In this document: one piece after another, positions 6,996 to 15,700 of the stretch
Position numbering within the stretch: the stretch's first letter is position 1
Layout: every line of letters starts with the position of its first letter
NCBI GenBank assembly: GCA_964555055.1
Contig: CAZKQW010000001.1
Span: 310,001 to 374,000 of the forward strand
Length of the DNA stretch: 64,000 nt
Direction: 5' to 3'
Source of the DNA: GCA-016699445 sp964555055
GTDB taxonomy: Bacteria; UBA10199; JACPAL01; GCA-016699445
Notes under the pieces: model-generated
What the model saw: only the letters and a program-made list of their open reading frames with translations
The model's database searches: none
Told to the model about the DNA's origin: nothing
Translations under genes and position numbers: made by a program

Positions 6996-7735
6996 CAGTG
7001 GGCGTGGCCTCCCACCGCTTCCCATTGCTGCAGAGCCCACATGGCGGCGAGTCCCATGACGAAGGCGATGTAGATCGTGGACTGTTCCTCCGCGTGCTCA
7101 TGGACGTGCGGCAGGAGATCCGAGAGAGAAATATGCAGGAACGTCCCGGCCGCGAACGCCAGGGCGACACCGGTCACTTGAGGGCTCTCCCCGATCACGT
7201 AGCGCGCCAGCAAGGCCCCGAGCGGCACCATGACGGCCAATAGCGCGTTAAAAAGGAGGATCGTCGTTCTTTTCCGGTTCTCCTGGAGGAGGACGGAAGA
7301 AAGGGCGAAGGCTTCCGGGATCTTATGGAAAAAAATCGTCAAAAAGACGATCAAGCCCAATCCTTCCAAAGCCAAGCCCGATCCCAGCGCGATCCCGTCG
7401 ATCAACGAATGCAAGGCGATGCCGACGACGGCGGAAAGCCCCATCGGATGGACCTCGCATTCCAAAAGCTCGCACAGGTGGATCGTGAAGAATTTCTTCA
7501 CTAGATAGAGGAACAGGAATCCCGCCAAGACCCATAAAGACGCGTGCTTCCCGATCAATTCAAAGGAAGAAGGCTGGAGATGGATCAAAGCCGCGCCCAG
7601 CATCAGTCCCGCCGATAGGGAAAGGACGAAATGCAAGTGGCGCCGCGTCTTCGCCAGGAAGAGCGGGACGACGCCGCCCACGAGGACGGATCCCATGATC
7701 AAAAGCACGTAAAGAAGAAAATTCGCGTTCAGCAT
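6995..7735 (-). CDS. ZIP-family divalent metal transporter
   Basis: Inner-membrane importer of Zn2+, Fe2+ or similar ions; 246 residues and about eight membrane spans. The paired metal-binding helices are recognisable: HSLIDGIALGSG (span 4) and HKIPEAFALSS (span 5). A His/Asp/Glu-rich stretch HVHEHAEE sits before the last span and the C-terminus is HAH, both plausible metal contacts. AAGGGG precedes the ATG. The gene starts 14 bases after ntrC and ends overlapping thiE, so it is in the same transcription run. Selectivity cannot be read from sequence. Confidence 0.88.
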   Translation of the reverse strand: MLNANFLLYVLLIMGSVLVGGVVPLFLAKTRRHLHFVLSLSAGLMLGAALIHLQPSSFELIGKHASLWVLAGFLFLYLVKKFFTIHLCELLECEVHPMGLSAVVGIALHSLIDGIALGSGLALEGLGLIVFLTIFFHKIPEAFALSSVLLQENRKRTTILLFNALLAVMVPLGALLARYVIGESPQVTGVALAFAAGTFLHISLSDLLPHVHEHAEEQSTIYIAFVMGLAAMWALQQWEAVGGHAH

Positions 7736-7749
7736 AAGGTTCCCCTTTT

Positions 7750-9222
7750 TTATTGGAGGGCTATCTTTAAAGTCTTCAGTTTTTTATGGAGCGTGTTGCG
7801 GTTGATGCCCAGCATCTTGGCGGCCTTGAGCTGGTTGCCGTCCGTCTTTTGCAGGACGAGTTCGATCAAAGGCTTCTCCACGCGTTGGATCACCACTTCG
7901 TACAAATCATCCACGTCGTAGCCGTGCCATTTTTCGAGGAAATGCTGGAGCTTTTGGCGCACCAGATCCTCGATCGCGATTTCATCCAAATTCATTTGGG
8001 GCAACTGCCCAGAGAGGAAGGGATCGACGACTTCGCGGGTGATGGTCGTGCCGGGCGACATGACGATGGCCCGCTTGACGATGTTCTCCAATTCCCGGAC
8101 GTTTCCCGGCCATGCGTACTTGCGGAAGGACGCCAACACTTCCTTCCCAAAGACCTTGGATCCCGTGTCGAGTTCGACGCAGAACTTCTGCAGGAAATGA
8201 TTCGCCAGGAGGGGGATGTCTTCCTTTCGCATCCTCAAGGGAGCCACTTCCAAAGGCACCACGTTGAGACGGTAATATAAATCCTCGCGGAACTTCTTCT
8301 CCTTCACCATCTTCTCCAAATTCTGGTGGGTGGCCGCGATCACGCGGCACATCAAGGGCTTGGATCCCGTGCTCCCCAAGCGCGTGACTTCTTTTTCCTG
8401 TAAAACCCTCAAAATCTTCGCCTGCAAGGGCAACGGCATGTCTCCGATCTCGTCCAGGAACAAAGTCCCTCGGCCCGCCTTCTCGAAGTACCCGACCCTC
8501 TCCTCGGTGGCTCCCGTGAAAGCGCCTCTCATGTGGCCGAACAATTCGCTCTCCAGAAGCTCCTTGGGGATCGCCGCGACGTTCACCGCCATGAAGGGAT
8601 AAGCTGCCCGAGGGCTCTCGTGGTGGATAGCGCGCGCGATCATCTCCTTGCCGGTGCCCGACTCGCCTTGGATCAAGACCGTCACGTCCTTCGCGGCGAG
8701 CTTGCCGATGAGCTTATGCAGTTCGCGCACGGGCTTGCTGTGGCCGACGAGGGTGTGGGGAGCCACTTGCTCCTCCCGTATTTCCCTCACTTCCTCGCGC
8801 AGCTTCTCGACTTCGACCTCCAGGGCCCGTTCCCGCAACGCTTTTTCGACGATCACCTCGAGCTCCTCGACGTCGAAGGGCTTCGCTAAGTAGTCGAAAG
8901 CCCCGCGTTTCATGGCCTCGATCGCGTTCTTCATCGTGTCCTCGGCCGTGATCATGACGACGGGAGGGGGATTCTCCTTCCGACGCACTTGCTCCAATAG
9001 GGAAAACCCGTCCATGCCGGGGATGCGGATGTCGAGAAGAACGGCGTCGTAGGCGTTCTCGGCCAGGAGGGCGGCGGCTTTTTTCCCGTGGTCCGCGGTT
9101 TCCACATGATAACCGCGCCTCTTCAAGGCGTTACGGATGACCACGCGTAGGCTTTCCTCGTCATCCACGACGAGGATCTTTTTCACTTCCGTCGATTCCG
9201 TTTTTTCTGTTTCTGACGTCAT
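7750..9222 (-). CDS. ntrC: NtrC-family sigma-54-dependent response regulator
   Basis: A 490-residue enhancer-binding protein. Receiver domain 14-130 with phospho-acceptor Asp64 (LLDIRIPG); AAA+ domain about 157-395 with Walker A GESGTGKE at 186-193, the sigma-54-contacting GAFTGA at 233-238 and Walker B LFLDEIGDM; WPGNVRELEN; and a C-terminal Fis-type helix-turn-helix (LKAAKMLGINRNTLHKKLK). An insertion between AAA+ and HTH (DLVRQKLQHFLEKW) is somewhat long. The ATG at 9222 has AGGAG seven bases before it. The gene follows the histidine kinase by 24 bases; the pair should form a nitrogen-type two-component system, though the actual signal is inferred. Confidence 0.92.
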   Translation of the reverse strand: MTSETEKTESTEVKKILVVDDEESLRVVIRNALKRRGYHVETADHGKKAAALLAENAYDAVLLDIRIPGMDGFSLLEQVRRKENPPPVVMITAEDTMKNAIEAMKRGAFDYLAKPFDVEELEVIVEKALRERALEVEVEKLREEVREIREEQVAPHTLVGHSKPVRELHKLIGKLAAKDVTVLIQGESGTGKEMIARAIHHESPRAAYPFMAVNVAAIPKELLESELFGHMRGAFTGATEERVGYFEKAGRGTLFLDEIGDMPLPLQAKILRVLQEKEVTRLGSTGSKPLMCRVIAATHQNLEKMVKEKKFREDLYYRLNVVPLEVAPLRMRKEDIPLLANHFLQKFCVELDTGSKVFGKEVLASFRKYAWPGNVRELENIVKRAIVMSPGTTITREVVDPFLSGQLPQMNLDEIAIEDLVRQKLQHFLEKWHGYDVDDLYEVVIQRVEKPLIELVLQKTDGNQLKAAKMLGINRNTLHKKLKTLKIALQ

Positions 9223-9246
9223 AAGCGGCTCCTGAGGCGATATTCC

Positions 9247-10368
9247 TTAAGCGGTGCTCTTTAAGATGATTTGGACCGTCGTGCCTTTCCCTTCGCGGCT
9301 TTCGACGCGCAAAAATCCCCCGTGCTCGTTGACGATCCGTTGGGACATGGCGAGCCCGAGGCCATGCCCTTCGTCCTTGGTCGTGAAAAAAGGCGTGAAG
9401 ATCTTTTCGAGGTTCTCCTTAGAAATACCCGCCCCGTTATCGGAAATCTCCGCCACAACCATGCGCGTGGATCGCTCCCCTTTCGCGTCCGTCGCCTCGC
9501 GGATCTTGTAATTCGTGTCGATACGGGAGCGAACACGGATTTCTCCGCCCGTCTCCGGGAGAGCCTCGCTGGCGTTCTTGAACATATTGACCAGCACCTG
9601 CTTCAACGAATGGGCGTCGGCCGACACGGGCGGCAAGCTGGGGTCGTACTCACGGATGAATTTGATCCTTTTTTCCGTCCGCACGCTCTCGAGCGAGATC
9701 GTCTCGTCGAGGATCTCGTTCAGGTTCACGGGCTCCATGCGGAGGTTCTTGGGTTTGGAGAAGCTCAAGAGCTCCGTGATGAGGTGGTTCACGCGGTCGG
9801 ACTCCTTGATGATGATACCCAAGCACTCTTGGGAATCCGGAGAGAGCGTTTCGCGCTGGAGTAACTGGGCCGCTCCACGAATGCCTCCCAGAGGATTCTT
9901 GATCTCATGGGCCAGACCGGAGGCGAGCGTGCCCATGGTCGCGAGCCGGTCCGCGCGGCGCACTTCCTCCTGCAGTCTTTTAATCGGCGTCAAGTCCCGC
10001 AGGACCATGATCCAACCCATCCAACCGCCTTCGTCGTTGATCAGCGGCGTGGCGAGCAGGTCGATGGTCAAAGGCTCGCGCTGGCGGTTGGTCCAGGAGA
10101 TCTCGCGCAGGCTCGCCCCCGTGCCTTCTTCGAACGACTTCTGCAGGGCGTCGATCACTTTTCGGTTTTCGGGAAACGCCTGCTCGAGCGTGAAGCCCAG
10201 CAACACCTCGGCGGAAGCGCCGACCATCTGCTCCGCGACGGGATTGATGCCCACGATATGGTTATTCTCGTTTAAGATCATCAAGCCCTCGCCGAAGGAG
10301 TTGAAAATCTCCTCCCAACGCAGCTTTAAGATGGAACCCTTTTTGCTGGTTTTCTTCGCCTTCGCCAT
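9247..10368 (-). CDS. ntrB: NtrB-like PAS histidine kinase
   Basis: A soluble sensor kinase of 373 residues with no membrane span. PAS domain about 18-130; dimerisation/phospho-acceptor helix with His154 in GLAHEIKNPLGGIRGAAQLL, a sequence typical of GlnL/NtrB; then the ATPase with VNMFKNASEAL (N box), EISDNGAGI (G1) and GHGLGLAMS (G2). The start chosen is ATG 10368 before a basic lead; the frame open to 10431 crosses the divergent promoter. It partners the downstream ntrC and is divergent from the membrane protein gene at 10479. In NtrB proteins, PII usually controls kinase/phosphatase balance; no PII gene lies in the window. Confidence 0.9.
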   Translation of the reverse strand: MAKAKKTSKKGSILKLRWEEIFNSFGEGLMILNENNHIVGINPVAEQMVGASAEVLLGFTLEQAFPENRKVIDALQKSFEEGTGASLREISWTNRQREPLTIDLLATPLINDEGGWMGWIMVLRDLTPIKRLQEEVRRADRLATMGTLASGLAHEIKNPLGGIRGAAQLLQRETLSPDSQECLGIIIKESDRVNHLITELLSFSKPKNLRMEPVNLNEILDETISLESVRTEKRIKFIREYDPSLPPVSADAHSLKQVLVNMFKNASEALPETGGEIRVRSRIDTNYKIREATDAKGERSTRMVVAEISDNGAGISKENLEKIFTPFFTTKDEGHGLGLAMSQRIVNEHGGFLRVESREGKGTTVQIILKSTA

Positions 10369-10478
10369 AATCCGTCGCTTCGATGTGTGCCTGTTTTTTA
10401 GGCAGTACCATCCGCTTTCTCTCGATCGCAAGAAGATTCCATGTGGACTCTTAAAATCGATTCTGTCTAAGGAGCCGC

Positions 10479-10958
10479 ATGCTGAAATTCTTCTTCAACC
10501 GCGACAGCTGGATGGTCACGGTCATGGAGCTGGTCGGCTTGACCGCTTATGGCATTTTCATTTATCGCTCCTGGACTCATTTCGGGTTTTTAGGATTCGC
10601 CTTAAGCTTCATCGTCCTTTGCTATCTTTTCATCCGGCTTTGCGACGTCATCCCATGGCACGGCGCGAAGAAGCGCACCGTCGGCGTGCGCGTCCACTTT
10701 CAAAAAGCCATCGTCCCCACGTCCTATATCCTCGCGGTCACGGCCATGCTCAGTCTCTTCCCCGTACCCATCCTATCGGCGGCGTTAGTCATTTTGGCGG
10801 TTCTCATGATGCTCGTGGTCACTCCGGTGAACGGCATCCTGGTTTATTTTTATTTCAAGGACAAAGACCCGCTTCCCGTCAACCACTTCAGCGGAAACCA
10901 CTATTTAAAGGACGATGGCAAGATACCTTATGAAAAAATACCGGCATCTGCTCGTTGA
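10479..10958 (+). CDS. Hypothetical membrane protein with four spans
   Basis: A 159-residue protein of unknown function with four probable membrane helices (around residues 12-30, 38-52, 75-95 and 100-124) and a short polar C-terminus. TAAGGAGCC precedes the ATG. Its last 44 bases overlap the start of the crotonase gene in another frame, so the two are co-transcribed and probably coupled. Divergent from ntrB with a 110-base shared upstream region. No family is recognised. Confidence 0.75.
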   Translation: MLKFFFNRDSWMVTVMELVGLTAYGIFIYRSWTHFGFLGFALSFIVLCYLFIRLCDVIPWHGAKKRTVGVRVHFQKAIVPTSYILAVTAMLSLFPVPILSAALVILAVLMMLVVTPVNGILVYFYFKDKDPLPVNHFSGNHYLKDDGKIPYEKIPASAR

Positions 10959-11742
10959 GTCCAAAGGCCCGGCGCTCTGGATCACGCTCAACCGGCCCGA
11001 GACGAAGAATGCGTTCAACCTGCCCTTAGGTCGGGAACTCCTGCAAGCGGCCCGGGAGGGAATCCGGGATAAGAAACACGCCGTCATCATCCTGACCGGA
11101 GCCGGGGATAGCTTCTCGGCGGGCGGCGACATACGCCTCATGCGCGAGACTTTGGACGGAAAGAACGGGAAGCGGAAAATCAAAAAGTTTTTCCTCACGA
11201 TCTCCCAACTCGTGAACGACACCGTCACGGCGATGCGCCAAGGCCCCAAGCCCGTCATCGCCGCGATCCCGGGCTATGTCGGAGGCGTGGCCTTCGGTTT
11301 GGCCTTGGGGACGGACCTGCGGATCGCCTCGAAGGAAGCCCGGTTCAGCGCCGCGACGATCCGTTTAGGATTGGTCGCTAACGGCAGCGCGACCTATCAC
11401 TTGCCGCGTTTGGTCGGATTGGCGCGGGCAAGCGAGATTCTTCTCCTGGGAGATATGATTTCGGCCGATGAAGCTTTAAATAGGGGCCTGATCAACAGCG
11501 TCGTCGACCGCGAGACTCTCGAAAACGCCGTCCAAGAGATGGCCGAAAGACTCGCGGCATCTCCCCGACAAGCCTTAGCCCGCGTGAAACAAATCTTAAA
11601 CCAAAGCCTCTCCTCCACTCTAGCGGCTCAGCTCGAAAGGGAACGTCAATCCATCGCGTGGTCGTCGACTTTGCCGGACTTCGACGAAGGCGTCGCGGCG
11701 TTCGTGGAGAAACGAAAACCCCGCTTTCACCGATCCTTATGA
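10915..11742 (+). CDS. Enoyl-CoA hydratase/isomerase (crotonase) family protein
   Basis: A 275-residue crotonase-fold protein. The oxyanion-hole segment SAGGDIRLM and the helix IPGYVGGVAFGLAL are conserved. The segment following strand ARFSA reads ATIRLGLV, where hydratases have the first catalytic glutamate (PEI in rat crotonase, Glu144); here it is Thr. The second glutamate position (ASEILLLGD) is kept, a pattern found in isomerases and other non-hydratase members, so the reaction is uncertain. It starts at ATG 10915 (AAAGG before it), with ATG 10930 as alternative. It ends overlapping tsaD (ATGA). Confidence 0.85.
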   Translation: MARYLMKKYRHLLVESKGPALWITLNRPETKNAFNLPLGRELLQAAREGIRDKKHAVIILTGAGDSFSAGGDIRLMRETLDGKNGKRKIKKFFLTISQLVNDTVTAMRQGPKPVIAAIPGYVGGVAFGLALGTDLRIASKEARFSAATIRLGLVANGSATYHLPRLVGLARASEILLLGDMISADEALNRGLINSVVDRETLENAVQEMAERLAASPRQALARVKQILNQSLSSTLAAQLERERQSIAWSSTLPDFDEGVAAFVEKRKPRFHRSL

Positions 11743-12779
11743 TCATTTTAGCCATCGAAACCTCCTGCGACGAAACGGCCGTGGCCGTTTTGGATATCGA
11801 AAAGGGAAAGAAAAATTTCCCCCCAAAATTTCCAAAGACAAAGATCCTCTCGAATCTGATCGCTTCGCAGCACGATATCCACGGGCCCTACGGCGGGATC
11901 TTTCCCGAGCTCGCGAGCCGTCGGCACATCGAAGTCATCCGCCCGATGGTGGAGGACGCGCTGAAAGCCGCGAAAATCGCGCCGAAAAAACTCTCGGGCG
12001 TCGCCGTCACGAACGCGCCGGGGCTCGTCGGCGCTTTGCTGGTCGGGCTCTCGTTCGCCAAGGCCTACGCGATGGGATTGGGGATCCCCTTCATCGGCGT
12101 CAACCATCTGGAAGGCCATTTGAACGCGCCTTTATTGGCCCACGAAAAAATCCCTTACCCCCATCTAGGGCTTGTCGTTTCTGGCGGCCATACGGCCCTC
12201 TATCTGGTGAAGAAATTCGGAGAGTATCGTTATCTGGGCGGCACCCGCGACGATGCCGCGGGCGAAGCCTTCGACAAAGTCGCGAAGCTTCTTGATTTAG
12301 GCTATCCCGGAGGACCTGTCGTCGATAAAACCGCCAAGGCGGGGAATCCGAAAGCGATTAAATTCCCGACGCCGAAACTCCCGGCATACGAGTTCAGCTT
12401 CAGCGGGCTCAAGACCTTCACGCGGCAACTGATCGAAAAGAACGCCCACTCCGTCGCCGACGTGTGCGCGTCGTTTCAGGAAGCCGTCGTGGACGTGCTC
12501 GTGGAAAAGACCCTCGCCGCCGCCAAGGCCTACCGTTGCCCGTCGATCGTCCTCACCGGAGGCGTCGCCTGCAACTCCCGCCTCCGCACGAAAATGACAG
12601 AAGCGGCCCTCAAAGCCAAAAAGAAGGCCTACATCGCTCCGCCCGTATACTGCACGGACAACGCGTCTATGATCGGGTACGTGGGAGGCCGGTACCTGCT
12701 TCAAGGAAAGTCGTCGTCTTTAACGCTTAACGCCGTGGCTAATATGGGCTTTATGAATAGGGGGAACGAAAACGAATGA
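11739..12779 (+). CDS. tsaD: tRNA N6-adenosine threonylcarbamoyltransferase
   Basis: Transfers threonylcarbamoyl to A37 of ANN-decoding tRNAs, with TsaB and TsaE. 346 residues, usual length. It begins with AIETSCDETAVAV; the metal-binding motif HLEGH, VVSGGHTALY, GEAFDKVAKLL, FSGLKT, and LTGGVACNSRLR are all present, followed by the CTDNASMIG motif. ATG 11739 overlaps the crotonase stop (ATGA), a 4-base overlap indicating coupling; the longer frame to 11658 lies inside the upstream gene. The gene is complete and presumably essential. Confidence 0.96.
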   Translation: MIILAIETSCDETAVAVLDIEKGKKNFPPKFPKTKILSNLIASQHDIHGPYGGIFPELASRRHIEVIRPMVEDALKAAKIAPKKLSGVAVTNAPGLVGALLVGLSFAKAYAMGLGIPFIGVNHLEGHLNAPLLAHEKIPYPHLGLVVSGGHTALYLVKKFGEYRYLGGTRDDAAGEAFDKVAKLLDLGYPGGPVVDKTAKAGNPKAIKFPTPKLPAYEFSFSGLKTFTRQLIEKNAHSVADVCASFQEAVVDVLVEKTLAAAKAYRCPSIVLTGGVACNSRLRTKMTEAALKAKKKAYIAPPVYCTDNASMIGYVGGRYLLQGKSSSLTLNAVANMGFMNRGNENE

Positions 12780-12793
12780 AAAGACGATAAGGA

Positions 12794-15700
12794 TCAGAGC
12801 TGACGGGGAATATATTCTTGGATATCTCTTAAAGTCCTCATCCATGCTTGTATCCTTCCCTTTGTGTCAATAGGAAGCCTGGGTTCAACGACCTCGTACA
12901 ACTCATCAATGTTCCTCACGTCCCTTTTTAAATCCAGAAGTAACGTGTCTTTTTTATCCATGACGATTTCCCTTGGAAGTTTATCGAAAGCCATTTGGTT
13001 GTTATGTTCCAGGTGAAAAGCGAGATCGATTAGATTAACATCGGGGGAACGGGCCTCCCACATCTTAAGCCCCATTTCAGCGATGGCGGACCAACGAGGC
13101 CCTCCCGCATCGTCTTCATTTTTGTTTCCCCACTCTTCTTGGGAAAAACGCTGCGTGGCGCCTAGGAAAAAAAGGCGAATCTCCTCTTCCGTAGCCAACT
13201 CCATGAATGTTTCCACATCCAACACCATCCCTTCCCGCCCACTTAAGAAAATATCCACATGCCCCACGAGTGGAGAAGAAGCATGATCCTGCATGTGGTT
13301 CAGCTCACCATGAACCGCATAAATTAAGTACTCCCGAATCCAAGAGAATATCCTAGCTTCTCGGGCGACAAAAGCAGCCCTCATCACTTCCGCCTGACCT
13401 CTTAATTCGGGAGAGAGCTTACGACGGCTTGCCTGCAACAAGTCTTTCTTGATGGCTTGTATGAGGTAAAATTCCGTGATCTCTTCGAATAAAATCTTTT
13501 TTTCGCGGTTTAATTCCCGGACGACACGATGGGTACGCTTGTCGGATTCCGCCTTTAATCTTTCCGGTGGGATCACTATCTCCACCCCTAATGGCCCTAA
13601 CAGTTCTAACTCATCTGCCGTCTTGAAATTTTCGAAAGCCACGAGTCTCGACATAAGAGCCCTGACCTGTGTCAGATTCGACGCAAGCTCGATTCCTAAA
13701 TGATCCCTTAATAAGGCAAGGCCTCCAAAACGATGACGCTTGACAAATGAGTCCCTGACGCGCCTTAGGTGGTCGGGACGTGTGCAGTTTTTCAGATGCT
13801 TTAGAATCGATTGCTTTTCGGTGTTCTTCAAGCTGAGCGAAGCCATCACGCGGTCGACCTTATCTAAAAGGGCCAACTCGACGTCCTCTAAGGCTACGAA
13901 GAATTGGTTACCGTATAAGTGAACTAAAAACTTAAGAACCCTTTGTTGCTGGAGGAGAGGCCAACCGGTATTCGCTAAATCCTCCAGCGCCCCCGGTAAA
14001 GGTTCCATTTTATAGTCCGTGTCACCCGTTATCGCATTCCAAATGATTTCTAGCAGCTCGTCTCTTTCTGTGTCCCCCCAACCATGAGCTTTAAAGGACT
14101 CATGAAGGTCAGGATAGTCGCTGAGAAGCGTCTTAAAGCCAGGATCTTTTTTCGAAAGTGGAGCTGGAGCGGGCAGGTGAACCGTACTCCCCGTTTTCAC
14201 TCCCGCGGCTGAAAATTCATAGGCTACCTTTCGAGATGTTATGACGGCGCGCACCATAGGCATTAGATCTTGAGTGACGCCACGTTGAATCCCAATCAGC
14301 GCACCTCTTGCTCCGTCTATACCCGAAGGATCTTCTATATCTAATCCAAGGCCGGGAAAAGCATCTTGAGCCAGTTCATTGAAGGCAAAAATCCTGTCTT
14401 TCAAGTGCGGAAACTTGGTGGCAACTTCCAAGGACATTCCTTGTTCGGCGACTAGTACTAAGGTAGGGGTAATACCCCCATTTTTTTCATCAAGATCTCT
14501 ATATAAGGAACTTGGCGTGAACTCATCGATGACCCGCAAATGAACACCCGCTTCCATACATAAGCTCACGATCATAGGATCCATATCGTCAGGCTCAAAC
14601 GTGAAACCTCCTGAATGGACCTCGACGTCGCCCTCCAATCCTTCCTCATATAAAGCGTTTTTCATCAAAATATGCATGAGAGCAGACCGGTGACGATTGC
14701 CGTGGCACACGAAATAAAAAGTCGGTTTTTCGGATTCTTTCAGTAAACGCGTAGCTCTTTCAATAGGATCGTCATGGTTTGATCGGGACGGTAAAACGGA
14801 CGTCGTGACGGGACGTACTTGTAGGACGTGAAGGTCTCTTTCACTGAACGTAAATTCCATATCCACATCGAAACCGTAAAATGATTTTAAACGTTCGACC
14901 ACGGCCGCCACTTCTAATACCTGATCTCTCGTTAAACAAGGCTTCAACGTATCCTCATGCTCTATCGGTCTTAATTCGGTACCTCCATACTCCAACGCCA
15001 CCACATGCTGATTTTTTTCCACGGATCTCGATTGCACGTTCCCGTTGGTATCGATGCGATAGATGTCGCTCGGAACCTGCCCCGTGACGATACCTTCCCC
15101 CAAACCATAACCGGCGGTCACCATGATTGAGGCATCCTGGCGCAGGGGATCGCGGCTAAACGCCACGCCAGAAACCCGGCCCTTGATCATCTCTTGGATC
15201 GTCACGGCCACTTTAGGCGCCCCTAAGCCTCCATGCCGTTCGTAACGATAGAGTACGCCGGCAGGTTCCCAAAAAGACGCCCACACTCTTTGAAGCACGT
15301 TAAACAACTCTTTTGGCGTGTTAAAGATGCAATTCAAATAAGTCTTGGCCATACCCGCGTACGCGCCGGATGTGGCATCCTCTAGTATACCGGATGATCG
15401 AACAGCCACAGGAACATAACTTATTTCATTAATCTCAACGGCGGCCTGAATCTCTGCCTGAAACCTCTCAGGGGCCACCGCATGGGTTAACAGGAACTGC
15501 ATTTCGAGGCAGGCAGCCTCCACGAGCCCAGAATCTACTTCCGCAGTTTCCAGAGCTTTATCGATACGCGACTGAATAGCGTCGAAATCCGCGCGGATGC
15601 CGGAAACTTCGAGAAACTTCTCGAAAGCGGAGGCGCTCAACCCGATCCCTTTCGGCGTACGAGCCGCCAGCCCCTCCATCTTAGCGACGTCGCCCAAGCG

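Noticed and set aside
9515..10933. 472-residue plus-strand ORF across ntrB and the next gene
   Set aside because: It is Ser/Arg-rich and passes through the ntrB complement and the divergent promoter; the real genes explain the region.
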